From: Monosporascus cannonballus
Taxonomy: Eukaryota; Ascomycota; Sordariomycetes; Xylariales
Length of the DNA: 64,000 bases
Direction of reading: 5' to 3'
Assembly (NCBI GenBank): GCA_004154925.1
Contig: QJNS01000013.1
Coordinates: 434,001-498,000, forward strand
The notes below the pieces were generated by a model. That model saw nothing but the letters and a program-made list of their open reading frames with translations. It did no database searches and was not told the origin of the DNA. This document shows positions 60,466 to 64,000 of this stretch, piece after piece; within the stretch, counting starts at the first letter, position 1; each line of letters opens with the position of its first letter. Both the position numbers and the translations under genes were made by a program.

Positions 60466-62910
60466 TTATTTAAAAAGGTCAAAAGTTTTTAATCGAAATT
60501 TAGCTGTTATATGCCTGTACTAGATTTTAAAAAAAAGAGTTTTTTTAAAACGAAAACCTTTATTCTCGTAATATTATTTCTCTTTTTTTAAAGATCTTTA
60601 GTTTAAAAATCAGGACCGTAAATAATTACATTATTTTATTAAAGAATTCGAAAACTTTTAACTAATTTTATTATAATAGACCGTACTTTGAAAAAACATC
60701 GTTTAAATTAACGCGATTTTCGCGACGATTCTACTAATTCAATTAAAAAGTTTGGTACTAAGATTTTTTCTTGCTCTAATTGTATTCGTCTTAGCGAAAC
60801 TAAATGTTTTCACGTTTTTGATATTTCTAACTGTAATTATTATATTCGCCGTCAACGTCTCGCTTATAACGTTTTAACTATAAACTTCTTAACGAAATAA
60901 AATAAAACGCATAATCGTCTAAAAAAAGAATAATATAAGGTGAAAAATTTCTGGATTACGTACTAAGAAGTTGTCTAAAAAAATAAAAAAAAGCTCGTTA
61001 ACTAATTAAGATATTTATATTTTTAATAAAACGTTTTTTTAAAAATTATACTATTTTGAAAAAAGAGCATAAGTTAAATCAATTAAAGAAATAAAAAAAA
61101 GTTAAAGAAAAAATAACGCTATATAAAAATAAAGCAGATATAATTGTCGTCCGAAATAAACGCCGTATTAAAAACCTCTACCTCTTTTAAATAAAATATC
61201 GTAAAAGTTAATTTAAACGAGAAACTATTATTACTTGCAATCTTGGCCGTCTTAAAAACGATCGGTTAAAATTTTAACAGTAAAACGTCTTAACTAGATT
61301 TATTCCCTTCGTTAAATGTTTAAATAATTTCTACGTATTTTTTTCTTATAATTATCTTTTCCACTTAATTAAATATTAGATTTTATTTTTAACGACTTTA
61401 AAATCTAATATTTTGTTAATTTTGTATTTATTAGTATTATTTTAATCTATAGACTTATTTTTAAAAAAGCGTTTTTTAGTATTAATTCAAGTAAAAACAT
61501 ATAGAAAATAAGATATATTTTTATATTTTTAATTTAAGATAAATAAAAATTAAGTTTAAAAATAATTTCGTTAACTTTAATCGAATTAAGTTGTTTAAAA
61601 CTAAACTTATCGTTAAGTTTATTCGTTTTTATCTATAAAATATTTAAAATTATTTTTTATTTTTAAAACAAAAAGTAAACTGTATTTCTTCGAAATTATT
61701 ATTACATAATTAAATTTCATTGTATATTTAAATATTAAGCAAATTTACTAAAACAAATTATATAACGATATATTATTTTTCACTTAAAGTTTCGAATAAT
61801 ATTATATTTTTGTAATACTTTATTTTTAAAAATATAATTATATTCGAAAAATAGTTTAAGTAATATTATCAAAAAAATATAATAAATTCCAATTATATAA
61901 ATTCGTTTACAAATAATTATAAAACAATTATTACGTTTTAATAAAGTTGTATTAAAGAAGCTTTATAAAATTTAAAATAATATTTAATTTTAAGTAAAAA
62001 ATTTGTTGTATATATAAGTTTATTATAAAGCTTAAAAATATTAAGATATAATTTCTAACGTGTAGTATTTAAAAATATATAAAGAAAAAAGATTTGTTTT
62101 TTTAATTAATTGATATCGAATAATAGCAAAATTAAGTTTTTATATTTTTAAGCAATATTAATAATTTGTTATTTAAAGTTCGAAGTTTTATTATTAAAAT
62201 ATATAACTTTTTATCCATTAAAAACTTTTTTTTTTACTTTTTTATTTTCTTATTTTTAACAAATGTTTAATTTCTTTATTAAAAATTATATCTTTAAAAA
62301 AAGTCATTATTAAAAGAAAATTTCTTAAATTCGAGTTAGTACTAGTACTATATTATTAATTAATTCTAATATTTTGTTAAAAAGCATAAATCGTTTATTT
62401 TAATTATTAATTTCTTACTAATTAAAATTAGAAATCTGGTATATTTTTTAATTTTTGAAATATCGTATTATATTATAATTTATATTGAATTTAATACAAT
62501 CTGTACTTTATTTAAATAATAAATTATTAATCGTTAATTATTAACACAATTAATAATATATAACGAATGTATTATATATTAATGTTAAATATAAGTAATC
62601 TCCGAAATAAAAGCTTAATTTATAGATAATAATAAATTAAAACCGAATTAAAATATTTATTTATTAAAGCAATATATACATTGTTTTTTAAATTAATATT
62701 TAAGAAACGAAATTAAATAACTAATTTTTATAAAGAATATTACTTTTTAATATATAAATAGTTTTTTTATAAATTCACCGTAATTTTATACAAGTTATAT
62801 AATTTATTTAAAAATCTAAAAATCTTAGCCAAGGTTTAGTTGTTGCAATTTTATGCTAGACTTTATAAAATGATTCTTTTAAAACGAAAACGTTTATTTT
62901 TATAAAAATT
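60466..62910. repeat. Pair of diverged direct repeats (about 110 bp each)
   Basis: Segments 60466-60575 and 62801-62910 share, in the same order, TTATTTAAAAA, TTTAGYTGTT, a CTAGAYTTTA stretch and TTTTAAAACGAAAAC followed by KTTTATT. They lie about 2.3 kb apart in direct orientation. They could be terminal repeats of one element or two copies of a dispersed sequence, both altered by RIP. Confidence 0.45.
60712..60900 (+). pseudogene. RIP-scarred cysteine-rich reading-frame relic
   Basis: Between two TAA stops this frame reads a non-random peptide: FSCSNCIRLSETKCF, then FDISNCNYYIRRQRLAYNV. The spacing suggests an original C-x2-C ... C ... C-x2-C-x-R array in which G-to-A changes turned Cys into Tyr, as RIP does; the TAA stops may be former CAA Gln codons. 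Fungal multicopy genes with such a Cys-rich knuckle followed by a long charged coiled coil are common near transposons. The next 400 bp are rich in Lys and TAA codons in keeping with this. The identity is an inference. Confidence 0.4.
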
Positions 62911-64000
62911 ATATTTAAATATGCGTTAATAAATTTACAAATAATAAATTACAAGATTGTAAAATGTATTTCATAATAAAATATTAATAACTTAAAAAGG
63001 CGTATAATAATTAAATATTTATTTTTATCAAAAAATTCTTACAAAAATTAGTTACTATTATAATACGATTTAATTTAAAACTTTAATAATATAAGTTATA
63101 AACATCTTCGTTTATATAAATTTTTTTACACCGTATATATAAAAATACTTTTAAGATATATATCTCTCAATAAACTTTTATTAATTAAAAGAAATACTAT
63201 AGTTTAAAAAAGCATCGTTTTTATAATTAAAGTTTTAGTTATTATATGAAGAAATTTTAAACTTTACTTTATTTCTTTTAAGACTTATAAATTTTTTAGT
63301 TAAACTCTTCATATTGATAATATTTTATATATATATTATTGAAAATAAATATATTATTAATTAAAAAATTTAATAAAATACAAAGCAATATGTCTTTATA
63401 CAAAGTAAAATATGTTAATAATTTTTCATTTTCAATATAATTAAAAATTATATAACTAATAATTTAATTCTTTTATTTTAATTTTATTCGCAAAACGTGG
63501 CTTTATTACTTTGTAAATATATTTATAATTAACGGTAAAATATTATGTTACTTAAATTTAATTTATTTAAACTTAATTTAGAAATACTTATAATAATAAA
63601 TTTCGGTTTCTATTTAAGCGTTAATGCTTATTTTAATATATATTCTATTATATTGCGATTAATACTATTTAATATAAACTTCATTATTACTGAAAATAAA
63701 ATACTCGATGAAATTAAATTATATTTAAATTTAACTAACATATTAACACCATAAATTGTTAATAACGATTTATTAAAGAGTTCTTAAATATACCTTATAA
63801 AGATACTGGAAAATCTAATCTGATAAAACTTTAATAAATACAATATAATAATTATTAGTATAATAAAAACAGAATTATTATTTTTATATAAATCTCTAAA
63901 AAAACCTTTTTTGTTATATTAGTAATTATAAAACTAAAAATGAACATAAACGTGAAATTATTAAATATAAAGTACTAAAATCTATTACTTATATAGTTTA

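Larger units (their letters stand above)
55965..64000. mobile_element. A+T-rich RIP-type block
   Basis: Base composition changes sharply at about 55965 and stays extremely A+T rich to the window end, with stops in every frame and almost no long reading frame. This is what RIP leaves of repeated DNA in Pezizomycotina: C-to-T and G-to-A changes on both strands, CpA depleted, TpA enriched. No intact transposon is readable. Landmarks inside are a 13-bp tandem array (56971-57489), a normal-composition island (57490-57660), TA runs (57664-57696 and about 58291-58310), a cysteine-rich frame relic (60712-60900) and diverged direct repeats (60466-60575, 62801-62910). The 69-codon frame at 63545-63754 is not convincing. 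The block could be subtelomeric, centromeric or a nested transposon cluster; the right edge is out of view. Confidence 0.8.

Noticed and set aside
63545..63754. 69-codon frame in the A+T-rich block
   Set aside because: It is Ile/Leu/Asn/Phe-rich, as any frame in such DNA would be. A transposon relic is possible, but there is no motif to support it.

Overview
This is nuclear DNA of a filamentous ascomycete (Pezizomycotina, probably Sordariomycetes). The genes carry short introns of about 50-190 bp with GTAAGT/GTATGT donors and CAG/TAG acceptors. The proteins are typical of filamentous fungi: TOM70, UPF1, IMP4, a Sso/Psy1 syntaxin, Rvs167, Nfs1, a sedolisin, an AAED1-like thioredoxin-fold protein, a CsbD-like protein and a GT31-like glycosyltransferase. 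The last 8 kb are extremely A+T rich, as expected after repeat-induced point mutation (RIP).

Layout. 1-1482: 3' part of a probable Btz-domain gene (+). 3790-5536: pepsin-like aspartic protease (-), apparently broken by a stop codon and a frameshift. 6964-8874: 2-oxoglutarate/Fe(II) oxygenase-like protein (+). 9572-10459: aminodeoxychorismate lyase (-). 11316-13432: TOM70 (+). 14770-15204: unknown acidic protein (-). 15274-16958: AhpC/TSA-like protein (-). 18553-21916: UPF1 (-). 23785-25520: IMP4 (+). 28491-29594: plasma-membrane syntaxin (+). 31141-33422: sedolisin tripeptidyl peptidase (-). 34287-35893: BAR-SH3 amphiphysin homologue (-). 37298-39025: Nfs1 cysteine desulfurase (+). 40822-41515: CsbD-like protein (+). 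44677-45715: NmrA-like protein (+). 47115-48911: ADGF-type adenosine deaminase (-). 49787-51299: decayed cytochrome P450 (+). 53553-55432: GT31-like glycosyltransferase (-). 55965-64000: A+T-rich RIP block.

These are mostly unrelated single genes: RNA decay and ribosome biogenesis, mitochondrial import and Fe-S assembly, exocytosis and endocytosis, folate synthesis, secreted proteolysis. I see no biosynthetic cluster, operon-like unit or CRISPR array. I found no supportable tRNA or rRNA gene. Two gene relics (protease, P450) and the RIP block are the accessory part.

The least explained signals are: a roughly 39-copy 13-bp tandem array in the RIP block, followed at once by a base-composition island with a TATA box; a RIP-scarred cysteine-rich reading-frame relic close to a pair of diverged direct repeats; and CCTAGG/ACCTACCT-type palindromes that recur in upstream regions across the window. 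One assembly gap (Ns) sits between long G and C runs at 36318-36413. All gene models were built by eye from reading frames and splice consensus.
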